DNA of 64,000 nt from Bettongia penicillata ogilbyi. Taxonomy: Eukaryota > Chordata > Mammalia > Diprotodontia > Potoroidae. Below, in pieces: positions 1 to 12,100 of this stretch. The notes below the pieces were generated by a model. It had not been told where the DNA came from, searched no databases, and saw nothing but the letters and a program-made list of their open reading frames with translations. The stretch covers positions 1-64,000 of the forward strand of contig JAJHZJ010000271.1 in NCBI GenBank assembly GCA_023548195.1, given 5' to 3'. The position numbers and the translations under genes are program-made. Numbering within the stretch: the stretch's first letter is position 1; each line of letters begins with the position of its first letter.

Positions 1-1095
1 TTCAGACAGTTGGAAGCATGTCTGTTGATTTTGATTTCTCTTTATTTTCTTTGAAGTTCAGGGTGCTGACATTTTCCCCTGACCTAAGTGAATGATGCAT
101 ATGCTTGATTAAAGTGATTGTTGACCCCTCAAAAGTAGCTTTCCTTTTAGAAATGCAGATTTCTGTGACAGTACCTGTGACAGAACTTGTGACAGCAGGC
201 CCTCCTGTATATGTTGAGGTGCTTGCTTTTACACTCACTAGTCTTTGCTCAGACTTTCAATACTCTCACAGACAATAAAGTTATGAAGGCATTCTCTAGA
301 ATAAACATAGTCTACGACTATTTTGTTTAATGAGATTTTCTCCTCATCTCCTACAAATAATTTTATTTAAATATAAATTTTAGCAGCTTCCAGCCAAAGC
401 ATTATTGTAAGCAATGTAAACAGTAAATTCCTAAAGAGTGTCCTTTAAGTACAGGCATGGAGTGAAAAGGTGAGTTTATGGACTTTGAGAAAAAGATTGG
501 AACTTTTTGGGTCCACCCTGAATTAAAAGTGAGAGCTCAGTCACAGGCAGCATAGCTAGACCATCCTTGAATGGAGAGGAGCTAACTTTCCAAACAGAGG
601 TAGAGTAGGTCAGCATCAGCCTTCCAGAAACCTTAGCGTACTAATATATTTTTATATGTATGCTACGTAGATAAGTAAACTTAAGAAAGACAAACACACA
701 CACACTTACATTATATATGTATATGTATAACTTTTATGCATTGTGATCATGATGTTTTGTAATCGAGTCATTTTTTAATAAAATTATTTTAAGGTTTTTT
801 TAAGTACCACCAGGTGCCAGTAGGCATTAATCTCTGAGGCAGCTTTCAGGTGGTGAGTAATCATGGAATTCTGTCACCTGATCTGATTTTCTTGTTGCTA
901 TAAAAAAAAACAAACTTTGTCTTCAATGCAATGTCCAAAAATAGATTATGAATCAATATAAGGTGAATAAGATACATGGAATGCAAAGACCAAAAGAAAA
1001 AGAAATGACTATTTTCTCCCCCTAAGTCCCCTTTAAAAGTTAATTATTTTTTCTGAGTTACCTAACCAATCAATTGAGGGCACGGGAAGAGAGAT
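1..1095. other. Unclassified AT-rich unique DNA
   Basis: No repeat, exon or RNA gene is recognised. The first 240 bases are open on the minus strand for 78 codons, but the reading resembles no family I know and shows no splice-site context. A short CA run lies near 690-705. Confidence 0.5.
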
Positions 1096-1132
1096 TTCAT
1101 TCATTCATTCATCCCATTATTTATTTATTCAT
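1096..1132. repeat. Short TTCA/TTTA tetranucleotide run
   Basis: Repeats of ttca followed by ttta units, about 37 bp. Confidence 0.7.
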
Positions 1133-1330
1133 AAATCATTCCAAACTTTTTGTGTCTCAGAGAGTCAGAAGTTTCACTGTAGCTCCTGATCAATCACTTC
1201 CACATTAGTTTTTCTCCATTTCTTTCTGTCTTATTCTCCATCTTAAGATGGTAAACTAACCAGTGTGACTCTTATCTATCAGTCATTGCTTTGTGCACTC
1301 TCTCTCTGATTTTGTCTCTTTTTTGTTTCT

Positions 1331-1400
1331 TATTCTCTCTGTCTCTCTCTGTCTCTGTCTCTCTCTCTGTCTCTCTCTCTCTCTCTTTCTCTTCCTTCTC
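1331..1400. repeat. CT-rich low-complexity tract
   Basis: Nearly pure pyrimidine with ctgt and ctct units on the plus strand; an imperfect simple repeat. Confidence 0.85.
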
Positions 1401-2218
1401 CTTAATCTTTAACATAGAAAAAAAATAAATATTTGTAGATACCAACTAATAAGAAGAAAATACAGACAAAAATATTTGGTAAGCAAGGATAAGGCTCACT
1501 TTCTTAGTATAATTTTAACCCACACAGTCTCCTAGGTCAGGCAAAATATGTGAGAGGCATCTAGGCCAGACATGTGTGATGGAGGAGTGGAGCCCATTTT
1601 TAATCCTGGTGCCCATGTAAGCACAACCAGCTCAGAGTTCATGATCCTTTTCACCTAGTAAATATCTGAGATTTTGGAAACCAAATTACATAGCTTTTAA
1701 AAAGAAGTTTTACACCTTAGGCTAAAGTGATTCACTTCAGGGAAAGAAAGGCTAGTTTTATTATGTGCCATATGGAAAAACATGAATACTGTCTCCATTG
1801 CCATGGCAACTGGACTCCTCTTCTAATAAGTTAGGAACATATGACTTTTATATAAACTGTTCTTCCTGGGGAAGGGAAAGGACTTAGTCTCTTGTCTCAG
1901 ATATCCTCTCTTTATGAAACTGCATCTTCAAATAGTATTATTTGTTTAATAACATCAAGCCAGGACATTGTATTTCTAGATACCTTTGCTGGAAGTCAGT
2001 GAATAATGCCCAGCTAGTTTATTACAAAAACCCACTTCAAAGCTCCCTTGGGTGTAACATAGTGTAATGGGGAACACACCTTTTTTTTTTAAAAGAAAAG
2101 TTATCACCTTAACTGCTTAACCATACTTATTGCATCTCAACTATGTCACAGTGTCACTGTCATATCTGTAAATTAAAATACCTCAAGATACATTGTTCCC
2201 TTTCTATATTAAAAGCCT
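1401..2218. other. Unclassified unique DNA
   Basis: Mixed sequence with no recognisable repeat or exon. A short T-then-A homopolymer pair sits near 2081-2098. Confidence 0.5.
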
Positions 2219-2388
2219 ATGTGTATATACCATACACGACATGCCCATATATACATGCACACATACATATATGTAAAATAAATGTATATATAATATCTAT
2301 ACAGCATGTATACATATATATGTATGTATGAATATGTGTGTGTATTGTATGTATACACACAGATAGACATACACATGTATCTATTCTC

Positions 2389-2389
<1 letters not shown>
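2219..2389. repeat. Compound TA/CA-rich microsatellite
   Basis: Degenerate alternating purine-pyrimidine sequence (tatata, catata, gtgtat units). It runs directly into the poly-C tract at 2390. Apparent ORFs here are repeat artefacts rich in Tyr, Ile, His and Met. Confidence 0.85.

Positions 2390-2419
<30 letters not shown>
2390..2419. repeat. Homopolymeric C tract, 30 bp
   Basis: An unbroken run of 30 C. The complementary strand is 30 consecutive G, long enough for several alternative G-quadruplex registers. Length is likely unstable and prone to sequencing error. Confidence 0.95.
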
Positions 2420-2420
<1 letters not shown>

Positions 2421-3084
2421 CTTTCCTCCTCACTTAATAAAGCAAAAGCTCCAACCTCCTTTTCAGGCAGCCTGATCTTCAATTCATCATCAGAGGGTTT
2501 CATCTAGATGATACATTATCCTAACCCATCACTGGAGTCCAATCCCATTGGTAATATATTACACACTGACAAATGCCAGCTGGCAAGAATTGCTTTTGTG
2601 ATTCTCAACAAGAGTTACCTCATTATTTAAAACGATGAATTATTTTTGAAAGGATAACTACTAGTTGGAGAAAGGGAGAGTGGGGGTGTTAACACCTGGT
2701 CTGGGAAGGTACCCAAATCCAGCCAAGACTTTTAGAAGTCTTTTCTTTAATGAATCGGCACAAATTCATCTTTCCATTTTAGAAAGTGAACAAGCCCTTC
2801 TGGGGAGGATAGAGAGAAACATTACTCTTCTTGTTTGGATGGGATTCAAGGACAGTAAGGAATGTATACCAGCTCCTGGAAGTTGCACAACTATAGGCAC
2901 TCAGGAGGCTCAGAATTGTTCAAAAGGATAGACTGTACATTGGCATTGTCTTGAAAGGGAGTTGATCCCTCTTTGGGGATGACAGACATTTTTCATTTCT
3001 TGAAAATATTCATGTCTCTACTTGACAGAATGATAGTAAGAACTAGTGCTTTTCTCTCAGGGAGTCTGTGTGATAAGCTTTTCA
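2420..3084. other. Unclassified unique DNA
   Basis: No recognised repeat. An 88-codon open frame at 2665-2931 (+) has no recognisable domain and is probably chance. Confidence 0.45.
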
Positions 3085-3185
3085 ACTTCTTTTATTACTC
3101 CTGTTTTAAAGAAGAGCTAAGGTTCAGAGAGGTTAAGAGAATTTGCTATGGACATTTAGCTAGTAAGTGGTAGAAACCAGTCAGG
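3085..3185 (-). mobile_element. MIR-type CORE-SINE fragment
   Basis: The plus strand resembles an antisense MIR: 'ggttcagagaggttaagaga' followed by 'tagctagtaagtggtag', the usual order of the core and tRNA-related regions. Short and diverged. Confidence 0.4.
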
Positions 3186-3799
3186 CCTCTCCTGGAGGGG
3201 TCAGTTTTCTATAATATTTTGTTGCCTTTTCAAGAGAATGTTGCTGAATAGATAGCTGTTTACTTTGGCTTCAAGAATGACTTCAACTTTGTTTCAGGTA
3301 TTATACTGTTAAAAGAACAGATTGAAGTTGGCAATGCTAATAATAAAATATATCCCCTTCTCTTCTGGGGCTTTAAGGATTATAATTTAGGCCAGTCCAG
3401 TCATTCAGATTTGGGATTAGAATACAATGAGACACTCATGGACCATTGACTATTTAAAAATTATAACTTCGTTCATCCATTAACAAAAGATGAAACAAAA
3501 AGTACAGCGTGACTTCAGGCAACTTTCCTCTGTTTCTGTGTCTGCAACAGAGATAGCACCCAATACAAGAGCTGTATTGACTCTCAAGGCAGTAGGAATC
3601 CTATCAAAGGCTCTAAGGAGACCTGACACCTTATGAGCCTGATGCTTTTATATTTCAACTGACCAGAAATCATAAAAACAATTGCATCCCGTATCCCCCA
3701 GGTTAAGTGAATTCTTCTTGCTCCTTTAAAGGGGAATTGGTTCAACCTATATAAAATAATTGTCTTTCTTACCACAAGGATGTAGAAAGAATTACTTCT
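3186..3799. other. Unclassified unique DNA
   Basis: No repeat or exon recognised. A 72-codon frame at 3584-3802 (-) has no supporting signal. Confidence 0.45.
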
Positions 3800-3966
3800 C
3801 ACATGGAAAAAAAGTGCTTTGGGGGCAGGGGTGGGGAAGAAGGCAATTAGTGTTAAGTGACTTGCCCAGGATCACACAGAGAGTAAGTGTCTGAAGTCAG
3901 ATTTCAGTTCAGGTCCTCCTGACTCCAGGACTGGTGTTCTATCCACTGTGCCACCTAGCTGTCCCT
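3800..3966 (-). mobile_element. tRNA-derived marsupial SINE
   Basis: Read on the minus strand it begins 'agggacagctaggtggcaca' and continues through 'ggatagaacaccagtcctgg' into the conserved 'gtgatcctgggcaagtcact' block and a short A-rich end. The ends resemble a decayed 13-bp direct repeat (aagaattacttct at 3787-3799, aagagttctttct at 3967-3979; 3 mismatches), which I regard as tentative. The body at 3838-3966 is secure; the 3800-3837 tail is inferred. Confidence 0.8.
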
Positions 3967-4302
3967 AAGAGTTCTTTCTTCTCTTCTGACAACAAGTTAC
4001 AGTGTGTACCTACATTTTACGGATCACAACCAAATCATTAGTAAGTTATAAGACCGCTAGTTCATCATATTTTATTAGTGGAGAAGCTGGAGTTTTGGAA
4101 GATTAAGTGACTAGCTCAAGGTCATCTCATGAATTAGTGGCAGAACAATGCATGTAACTTCTGTCTAAATGTGCTCTTTTCATGGTATTTTCCTTTTTTT
4201 CCAAAGAGAGCAAAGCCTTGTAGATGCACTGCCATTAATCATGACCTTAACACATTGACATTGGATTTTCTCATGTGTAACGCCTTTGTGTCATATATTC
4301 TA
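3967..4302. other. Unique DNA with a possible MIR scrap
   Basis: A weak antisense MIR-like stretch lies at about 4060-4150 ('gattaagtgactagctcaag'). Nothing else is recognised. Confidence 0.35.
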
Positions 4303-5244
<942 letters not shown>

Positions 5245-5261
5245 AGGCATTCCTGGAAAGT

Positions 5262-5578
5262 AATGTGTGTTCATCCTTTGTTGCCAAGGAAGATCATGCC
5301 ATCACAGAAATGATGACATGACTTGCACTTGACTTTGTTTTGAGTGAGGGAGGGTTGTACAGGTCATCAGCCTCACTTCTCCTCCAGAGCCATCTGAATC
5401 CAGTGACCAGATATTCATCAGGAGGACTGGAGATGACCCAGGATGAGGCAATTGGGGTTAAATGACTTGCCCAAGGTCACACAGCTAGTGAATGTCAAGT
5501 GTCTGAGGTGAGATTTGAACTCAGGTCCTCCTGACTCCTGCACTGGTGCTTTACCCATTGTATTAACTAGCTGCTCTG
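5262..5578 (-). mobile_element. Near full-length composite SINE (tRNA head, RTE-SINE-like 3' end)
   Basis: On the minus strand, a tRNA-like head (agagcagctagtt..., with a B-box-like 'gagttcaaatct') runs through 'gaccttgggcaagtcattta' and 'aaccccaattgcctcatcct' into a longer 3' domain ('gatggctctggaggagaagt', 'ccctccctcactcaaaacaa'), ending 'ggcaacaaaggatgaacaca'. The 3' domain matches the three modules at 44.5-45.8 kb, so it is a real multicopy family. The ending suggests mobilisation by an RTE-type LINE; that assignment is from memory. Confidence 0.8.
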
Positions 5579-5635
5579 GCAGTAATAAAGAAGTTAAGGA
5601 GAAGGGAGAGTTTAGGGGTAAATTCCAGGAAGATT

Positions 5636-5893
5636 GGGCAACTAGGCAGTACAGTAGATAGAGTACCAGTACTGGAGTCAGGAAGACTCTTCTTCCTGAG
5701 TTCAAACCTGACCTCAGACACTTTACTAGCGCGTGACCCTGGGTAAGCCACAACCCTGTTTATCTCAGTTTCTTCATCTATAAAATGAGCTGGAGAAGGA
5801 AATGACAGACCAAACCACTCCAGTATCTTTGCCATGAAAACCCCAAATGTGGTCACAAAAAGTCAAATATGACTGAAAAAATGACTGAACAAG
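5636..5893 (+). mobile_element. CORE-type tRNA-derived SINE, near full length
   Basis: Starts 'gggcaactaggcagtacagt', keeps the 'cctgagttcaaacctgacct' B-box region and the core 'tctcagtttcttcatctata', then the long tail 'gagctggagaaggaaatgac'. It ends 'gactgaaaaaatgactgaac'. The same architecture recurs at 37718, 58590 and 60496 (+) and 8918 (-). It is a Pol III-type non-autonomous element, not a tRNA gene. Confidence 0.85.
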
Positions 5894-6295
5894 TTCTACC
5901 CAAACAAACCCTTTCCTATGAGAGGTAAAAGAATTCTTAAAGAATGACAAAGGAGGCAGAGGAACTGCCTAATAGGTATAACCAAGGGTACACTGAAGCT
6001 AGTCTGTGAGGGAAATTCTTAAATACCCGGTTTCAAAACGTACACCTCAGACATGGACAATCTCTATAAATCAGGGCTTTATTTATAATTTGGTTCATCA
6101 TATAGATTTAATAAAGCCTTAATGTGTATTAAACTTAAAAATGAGGGTATGTGTATGTACCCTCTTTCACACATTCAATCACCCATCCCTCCCTACCCAG
6201 ATCCTGGTTTTCATACATTACCAGCACATCCCTGTATTTCATGGGTATAGGGAAAAGGCTCACAGAATGAAGTCATCATAAGACTCAAGGCCTAT
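5894..6295. other. Unclassified unique DNA
   Basis: No recognisable repeat or coding signal. Confidence 0.45.
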
Positions 6296-6425
6296 TATCT
6301 TCATTATCAGATTTTTATTATTGCAGCTAGCATTTTTATGGTACTTTAAGGTTTGTCAAGTTCTTTATATCCATTATTACATTCGAACCTCACAATACCA
6401 CTAGGCATAACTCAGGGTTCAAGAC
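6296..6425 (-). mobile_element. MIR/THER-type SINE 3' fragment
   Basis: The plus strand shows the antisense 3' end of a marsupial MIR: 'gctagcatttttatggtact' then 'ttaaggtttgtcaagttctt' and a diverged 'cctcacaataccactaggca'. Confidence 0.6.
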
Positions 6426-7420
6426 TAGTGCATTTTCTTAAAACTACTCATTGGCAGAGAGAATGCTTACTGTGTAAGATGCAAGTTGGGTGAGAACTGA
6501 AGAGGATAGAGAGTTCTCCTTGCTTTAAGAGAAGACGCATGGTCCCAGGCTCTCTTCTAGGAGAAACTGTGTAAAGACAAAATATTTGGAAAACAGACAG
6601 GGAGGGGAAAGTTGCCCTAGCCTTCCTTAATATATCCCTGATTTTCAAATTGCTTCTTTAGAGATTTGGGGGATTTCCCTTTGGTGATATTGGGGTCTTT
6701 CTTTTGGCTGAGTTGAAATCTCTCTTCCCCAGTTCAAAATCTCATTCAACACACATATTATTTGGTATATTCCAATCTACATATTTCTCTGATTTTTTGT
6801 TGCTATCTGCTTGGTTAAAGAAGTTTGCTTTTCTTTATTTGTGATGGACTTTTGTATAGCCAGCATTTGATGGGAAAGGCTTAAGATTTCAGTTATAAGT
6901 TTTAATCCTTTCTTTCTAAGGGGTAGTGCTTAGAATATCAGTTTCAACCTAAAAATCACTGCCCCCTAGGATAACAATATTTAGGGGGGGTAGATATATA
7001 TAATTCTAGTCTGATTCTTCCTCTCTGACAAGACCTAAGCTGCCAGCTTAGTGACTTCCTTCTCCTGCTTCTCTCTAAGTAGGTATCGAAGGCTCCTTTG
7101 GAGAGACTTGGGGTGAGATTCCAGAAATATCTATTCTCTCCTCCTTGTAAGCCAAATTTAGACAAATTCATGTAATCATATACATAATCTACATTAGCAG
7201 CACATATACCCTTCATAGGTATTACAAAATTTTGTATGAATAAATTATCTCTAAAACATAAATGATTGTGAATCTGTTTTAAAAGTCAAAAGCATAATTT
7301 ATTGGTTTATTTTCAGACTGTAGTAAATTGTAATTAAAACTCCCAAACTGTAATCTGGGGTGGGGGTCAGATGTTGTACTCATATTTTGAAAAACAAAAT
7401 ATTGGGAAGAACTGATGTGA
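6426..7420. other. Unclassified 1-kb stretch
   Basis: Not matched to any family I recognise. Minus-strand frames of 66 codons (6448-6648) and 86 codons (6956-7216) have no domain signature. A run of seven G near 6983 follows 'aacaatattta'. It could hide an old LTR, but I see no paired ends. Confidence 0.35.
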
Positions 7421-7650
7421 ATAACTATTTATATAGTGCCTACTATGTTCCAGGCAATGCATTAAGTACTTTTTATAAATATTCTCTCATTTGATCTTGA
7501 TAACAACATTGCAATGTAGGCGTTGTTATTATCCCTATTTTATAGATTGAAACATTTACACTACTAGTAAATGTCTGCGACAAATTTGAACTCAGGTCTT
7601 CCTGACTGTATCCTCAAATTCTCTATTGTCTGTGCCATTAGTTGTCTCTA
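7421..7650 (-). mobile_element. MIR/THER-type CORE-SINE, near full length
   Basis: Antisense on the plus strand: 'atagtgcctactatgttcca', 'ctctcatttgatcttgataa', 'ttatccctattttatagatt', 'gaactcaggtcttcctgact' and 'gtgccattagttgtctct', in the correct order for a complete element. Confidence 0.8.
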
Positions 7651-7896
7651 TATATTAACACTTTTGTTGACTATACATGTAGATATGTATGTAATATTTA
7701 GGATGTGGAAATATGTAGGTACAATGATTTATTTGCCTTAAATGTTTATGTTTGTATGTTTGGAACTCAAAAGGCTGCTGTTTTCTTCCTAGGTATTATA
7801 ACTGTAACCTTGGGTAACTTTAGCTACTTTACCATATGATAGGAATTAGTTCCTTTCTAATAACCATGTAAGTTAAATAAAAGAACTGAATCTACA

Positions 7897-8020
7897 GGTG
7901 TGTTTAATCACAGACACTTATTAAGCATCTACTGTGTCCCAGGCACTGAGGTGATGGGGGGTTAAAAAAAAACCCCAACAACAAAAAAGCAAAGGTGTCC
8001 TAACTCTCAGGAAGTACATA
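7897..8020 (-). mobile_element. L2 3' end, antisense
   Basis: 'cacttattaagcatctactg', 'tgtcccaggcactgaggtga' and 'cctaactctcaggaag' are the antisense L2 terminus. It abuts the microsatellite that follows. Confidence 0.7.
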
Positions 8021-8335
8021 TATATCTATATCTATATATCTATATATATATATATATATACACACACACATATATAGTAATAAGTATAGCATATATAAGT
8101 ATAGTATATATATGTGTATATATATAAGTATATATGTGAATAAGTATATATATAAATATAGCATATATATAAGTATAGTATATATATATATAAGTGTATC
8201 TATCTATCTATCTCTCTATATATATCGTATGGAAAATCAGTCTATCTATGGAAAATCTCTCTCATTCTATCTATCTATCTATCTAATCTATCTCTATCTA
8301 TTTACATATGTGTATACATATATATTTCTAATTTT
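8021..8335. repeat. Complex TA / ATCT microsatellite region
   Basis: Interleaved blocks of tatatc, pure ta, ca and atct units over about 315 bp. The 86-codon frame at 8112-8372 is a Tyr/Ile/Ser artefact of it. Confidence 0.9.
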
Positions 8336-8408
8336 GATTATTCATTTGTCTCGACCTCTCTGCAGCAGCTGACACTTTTGATCAACCCTTCTTATTAGAT
8401 ACTCTAGA

Positions 8409-8576
8409 CTGGAGGTGGGGAACCTGTGGCCTTGAAGGCACATATAGGTCCCTGGATGTGACCATTTGACTGAGCCTGGGTTTTCCAGAACAAATCCTTT
8501 TGTTAAGGGGATTTATTTTGTGAAGTTTGGATTCAGGTAAAGCATCTCACTTGAGGACCTAGGGGAACATACCCTG
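8409..8576. mobile_element. hAT-like MITE nested in L2
   Basis: About 168 bp with imperfect terminal inverted repeats: left 'ctggaggtggggaacc', right (reverse complement) 'cagggtatgttcccc'. The centre is itself inverted (acaaatcctttt against ggggatttattttgt). It interrupts continuous L2 sequence. The hexamer tctaga flanks both sides (8403-8408 and 8578-8583), consistent with a worn 8-bp hAT duplication. No transposase is encoded. Confidence 0.65.
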
Positions 8577-8917
8577 ATCTAGATCTTGGCTTCACTGACA
8601 TTAAATCCTCATGTTTCTTCTTCCTTCTACTTCTTTTTTCTGAATAATTTCTCTATGTACTTCACTAAGTTCTCTTTTTTCTACCACTTTCCCTTAAGAT
8701 CAGTGCTCCTCCAGGATTCTTTCCTTAGTCCTTTTTCTTAACAATAATTTCCCCTCTCAGCAATCTTATCTATTCCTATAAATTCAATGTTCAACTCTAT
8801 GGTAATGACTGCTAATTAGGTTATTAGCATTTCTCATTCCATTCAGAAACTCTTACCCCTAACTTAAAGATATATCCAAAAACAGCACTTTTCTCTACCT
8901 CCACCAAGATTAACTCC

Positions 8918-9153
8918 TTTTGTTGTTGTATATTTGTTTCATTCACGTCCAATGTTTTGTGACCCAATTTGGGGTTTTCTTGGTGGTTTGCCATTTTCCT
9001 TCCCTAGATCATTTTACAGATAAGGAGACTGAGGCAAAAAGACTTCAGTGACTTACCCAGGGTCACACAGCTAGTAAGTGTCTCAGGTCAGATTTGAACT
9101 CTCCTTCCTGATTCTAAGCCTGACACTCTATCAACTGTGCCACCTAGCTGTCC
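8918..9153 (-). mobile_element. CORE-type SINE with 14-bp target-site duplication, in L2
   Basis: The minus strand reads 'ggggacagctaggtggcaca' through the core to 'gtcacaaaacattggacgtg' and a (caa)n tail. Flanking repeats are ccaagattaactcc (8904-8917) and ccaagattgacttc (9154-9167), 12 of 14 matching, so the insertion boundary in the host L2 is well defined. Confidence 0.85.
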
Positions 9154-9300
9154 CCAAGATTGACTTCTATGGAAATTTTTATGGAACCACAATTCATTCA
9201 GGTATTCAAATTCTAAATCTTTTTATCTCTGTCTTTTTCTTTTCTTTCACATTGTACAATCAGTTCTTAACTCAAACAAATTTCATCTCTGTAGCACTGT

Positions 9301-9890
9301 CTGGGATCCACTACTTTTTTTTTCTGTTTACGAAGGAAGCTATTGTAGAAGTAAAAGAGCTATGTTTTCCTCACATAATTACTTCCCTCAAACTCCTTGC
9401 TGTCAAGTCTTCTTTGCCATAATGCTCTCTACATTCCTCACCAAATTCTCCACAGTAAGCACCTATATAGAACATTTCTCAAGTATTGCCTTCTACAATA
9501 CATCCAGTAAACTTTGAATCATCTAGATCATGTAATTCACAGAGCAGTCAATGAAGGGTCTCTCTAGCCTTTAACTTGCTACAAATTGTCTTACAATCAA
9601 TCATCCAGTTCTTTGACTTTTTTCTTCAAAGTCCTTAATAATGTCTTATTAATTTTTTTGTCAGCACTCCTAAAATTGGGAGATTCCTAAGAGTTTCCAA
9701 TTAAAAAAATCCTCCTAAATTTTTTTATTTTTAATTTTTAAAAAATATACTTGTTTAAAAAAATTTTAAATTACAAAATCTCTTCTGTTTCAAACCATTT
9801 CCCCCCACCCTTCTAGAAGGCAATCAATGATACCTATTATATATGTTATTACATTTTAAAAACAATTTATGCAACATTTAGTCAATAGAT
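9301..9890. other. Unclassified AT-rich DNA
   Basis: A very AT-rich patch at 9710-9790 may be the remains of an old retroelement tail. The 114-codon frame at 9078-9422 runs from the SINE into L2 and is not a gene. Confidence 0.4.
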
Positions 9891-10385
9891 TTTCAATCAA
9901 TCAATATTTTATTAAGCACTTATTGTGTGTCAGGTACGATGATAAGTTCTGGGGACACAAAAAGGGGCAAAAGGGACAGTTTCTGCCCTCAAAAAGCTTA
10001 CAATCTAATGGAAGAGGTAAAAAAATAATACAAAAGCAAGCTATATACAAGATAAATAGGATATAATGGAAGCAAGGCACTGGAATTAAGAGGATCTGAG
10101 AAGGCTTCCTGTAAAAGGTTGGGGTTTTATTTGGGAATTAAAAGAAATTGGAGAGGTCAGTAGTTAGAGAGAAGGAAGGAGAGTATTCCAGTCGGGAGTG
10201 GGGGATGCACTTCAGAGAGAATGCCTAGAGCTGAGAGATATAGTGTCTTGTTCATGTAATAGACAGGAGGTCAATTTCCCTGGACTGAAGAGTACATGTT
10301 GGGAAGTAAGGTGTAAAAAGAATGGGATGGCTGGAGGAGGCTAGGTTATGAAGAGTTTTGAATGCTAAACATTCTATTAATTAAA
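9891..10385 (-). mobile_element. L2 LINE 3' part, antisense
   Basis: Antisense L2 landmarks in order: 'attaagcacttattgtgtgt', 'ctcaaaaagcttacaatcta', 'gaaggcttcctgtaaaaggt', 'gatatagtgtcttgttcatg', 'ggttatgaagagttttgaat'. About 500 bp and parallel to the copy at 4303-5120. Confidence 0.8.
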
Positions 10386-11847
10386 TTAAATTATAAACAT
10401 TTTATTAATACATATTAAAAACATTCAACAAATTCACAGTATGGAAATAAACCAGGTCCACCATATTATATCACAATGATAGAATAAATAATACTGTCAG
10501 AAAGTGGTACTTAAAAACTATAAAGCAAATTTATAAATTAGTCATTCTTAAAAAAAGGCAGGAACAAAGAAATAAAATATTCATATTCATAAAGCAAGAA
10601 AAAAAACGATTAAATCTTTGATGAGCCACTACTTAATAATGTTGTAACATTAAAGGTTCATTTTGGTGATGGTGTTGTCCAACCATTCCTGTCTTTCACC
10701 CTAATATGATTCATTTCTCAAATGTGTTTCCTGTTAACAAACAGTCCTTCACTACTCTAGGAAGTAGTATCAAAGAATCTGAAAATTTTTTGTATTAATT
10801 TTTTTTTATAAGCTCAGAGCCCCTAGCCAGAGATAGAACTTGTGGTAAAATTCTTTAGTCTTTGCATCTGTTACCACATCCTTTCAAGGATTGTTTTCTG
10901 TAGTTGAGGGCTGTGACATAGGGTTAAGTGACCATCTTTGCCTCTTCTTAACCTAACACCTCATATATTAGTGGCGTAATTAATAATCACATGTTGATCA
11001 ACAGACATACATGTCTCTCTATTGAAAACATCAACAAATCTCCCCTTCCATAAAGGTTCCTGTCCTTACCTAGCTGTCAACTGTAATGTTTTACAGGTCA
11101 TTTTAATAGAATATCTTCTTTTTTTCTTCAGAAACTGGAGATGATTTTTTTAAAAAGCTGCTTTGGATATAGACTGTATTAGCAAAACAGTCCTTTAAAA
11201 CTGACTTCACAAAAAGCTTTCATTCATGCCAGAACATGAATCATTTAATTGTTTATGTTATCAATATTATCAAATAATGATTTAATGAATCATTAAGCAT
11301 CATTTAAAAACAATTTAATGATATTTGTTGTTTTGTAGCTACATCAAATAAACTCATAACAAACTTGTGGCCAGCCCAGATGGGAGAGTGAGTACTTGAG
11401 GGTGAAAATAATGTCATAGAAGAGACTTCTGTTTGTCCTCCAGAGAATTGTTGGAAAAAAAAAAAGATAATGTGAAATGAACTTAATCTCAGCCTCAATA
11501 AACCTCAGAATCTGGACAGAATCAATAAAACAAGGAAAAACTTCAGAGTGTCCAGGGCTGAATTTAATAATCAACCCTGAGATGTATTCATTGTCTAGCC
11601 CACAAGTTCAGTAAAGGACTTGAAAATTTGTTGGCACATGAAACTTCTTTCCTCTATCCTCCTTTATATAAATAGGCTTAGCTTCCTTTTTCTTTAATAT
11701 TCAAAGACCCAAATGGAGCAAATGTAATATGAAGTGATTTTCAGTAGCCCAAGTAGACATACTAGTTACTAAAACCCTAATTATTGTTGGTGCCACTTTG
11801 ATGGTAAAGGGAGTTAATTCTTTGGCTTTTAATTTCTGCTAATCTAA
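10386..11847. other. Unclassified unique DNA, 1.46 kb
   Basis: AT-rich at the left edge (attaa/aaatta strings), otherwise mixed. Overlapping minus-strand frames of 64-76 codons at 11304-11574 lack domain or splice support. No repeat recognised. Confidence 0.45.
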
Positions 11848-12100
11848 AATCACAGAAACACAGAATTGAGAGGGATCTCAGAATTGAATGTTCTAGTTCA
11901 ACAGCTATCTGAAACATAAAACCTCTCTACAATATCTCATACAAGTGACTATCCAACCTCCATTCAATGATCGGCAATACTCATAGAGGTGGCCCCTTAT
12001 ATGAACCTTCCAAATTTTATACAATAGTTCCTTTTTTGACAAAGAAATGATAGAACTCCCTATTCTACATGCCAGTTATGAACTCAGTTCTCTATAATCT
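11848..12100 (-). mobile_element. Old CR1/L3-like LINE fragment (tentative)
   Basis: The run 'cagaattgagagggatctca', 'caatatctcatacaagtgac', 'tatccaacctccattcaatg' resembles the 3' region of amniote CR1/L3 elements in antisense. Strongly diverged, and the edges are uncertain. Confidence 0.45.

Larger units (their letters stand above)
8345..9300 (+). mobile_element. L2 LINE ORF2 remnant, interrupted twice
   Basis: Sense-orientation L2 from the reverse transcriptase region. At 8346-8405 the frame still reads a motif like LSAAADTFDQPFLLDTL, matching the conserved 'FDTVDHPLLL' block of L2 RT. It continues at 8577-8917 and 9157-9300. It is split by a hAT-like MITE (8409-8576) and a CORE-SINE (8918-9153), which dates the L2 as older than both. 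Frames are broken. Confidence 0.75.

Noticed and set aside
1..238. Possible partial exon at the window edge
   Set aside because: A 78-codon minus-strand frame, but no known protein similarity and no clear splice sites.
5636..5893. tRNA gene
   Set aside because: A- and B-box-like strings belong to a tRNA-derived SINE; no foldable cloverleaf or anticodon arm is evident.
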